From NCBI GenBank assembly GCA_029219285.1, contig JAQXTC010000118.1, forward strand, positions 1 through 40,445: a stretch of DNA of 40,445 nucleotides, in the 5' to 3' direction. Shown one piece after another: positions 40,445 to 40,445 of this stretch. Below the pieces are notes generated by a model that worked only from the letters and a program-made list of their open reading frames with translations, ran no database searches and had not been told where the DNA came from. The stretch comes from Clostridiaceae bacterium. GTDB lineage: Bacteria; Bacillota; Clostridia; Clostridiales; Clostridiaceae. The position numbers were made by a program, and so were the translations under genes. Numbering within the stretch: position 1 is the stretch's first letter; every line of letters begins with the position of its first letter.

Positions 40445-40445
40445 A

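Overview
The window is chromosomal DNA of a low-GC Firmicute, most likely a Clostridium sensu stricto (cluster I) species. The signs are the very AT-rich base composition, strong GGAGG-type ribosome binding sites, frequent TTG starts, an NADPH-type butanol dehydrogenase, a mannose-class PTS with DUF956, a DUF4317 protein, a CD3324-type small HTH protein and a SAM riboswitch in front of metY. I cannot name the species. Almost all genes lie on the minus strand, so operons read from high to low coordinates. I see no rRNA, tRNA, CRISPR array or intact transposase.

Layout. 1-2.4 kb: start of an M16C peptidase, then a MATE efflux pump and its TetR regulator with matching palindromes before both genes. 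2.4-4.4 kb: ECF transporter S component, a collapsed ABC-transporter operon, a lone NifU-type Fe-S scaffold and a structured repeat element. 4.4-10.6 kb: ROK glucokinase, ASCH protein, CD3324-type regulator with a structured leader, DUF4317 protein, metallophosphoesterase, and a two-TM protein with a long Asn/Ser/Lys-rich tail. 10.7-17.3 kb: SulP anion transporter with a long C-terminal extension, then an alpha-glucoside operon (GH13 glucosidase, PTS EIICB, an EEP-fold hydrolase) under a LacI-type operator. 17.4-20.5 kb: feoA-feoB with a divergent DtxR-family regulator that seems to start at ATT. 20.5-26.4 kb: butanol dehydrogenase, two decayed genes (DUF523 and mutM) and the manXYZ-manO mannose PTS operon. 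26.4-28 kb: CstA-type transporter, with a second copy of the structured repeat just after its terminator.

28.1-34.9 kb is a six-gene polyamine operon. It encodes arginine/lysine-type decarboxylase, agmatinase, SAM decarboxylase and spermidine synthase together with carboxyspermidine dehydrogenase and decarboxylase, so two routes to spermidine appear to be co-transcribed. Its leader holds a palindrome, a 35-codon ORF with a strong ribosome binding site, a perfect 14-bp terminator hairpin inside that ORF, and a second hairpin. I consider this the most interesting locus in the window.

34.9-40.4 kb: a LysR remnant, metY under a SAM-I riboswitch with tandem terminators and flanking 19-nt direct repeats, a truncated AraC regulator, a 58-residue orphan protein, a DUF6056-like membrane protein gene broken only by two nearby nonsense codons, ribokinase and other gene fragments, and at the right edge a 33-residue holin-like type I toxin whose ribosome binding site lies in a hairpin.

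A recurring theme is decay by clean deletion and point mutation (ABC operon, mutM, DUF523, lysR, araC, rbsK, DUF6056-like gene), alongside well-kept sugar-uptake, iron-uptake and polyamine operons.
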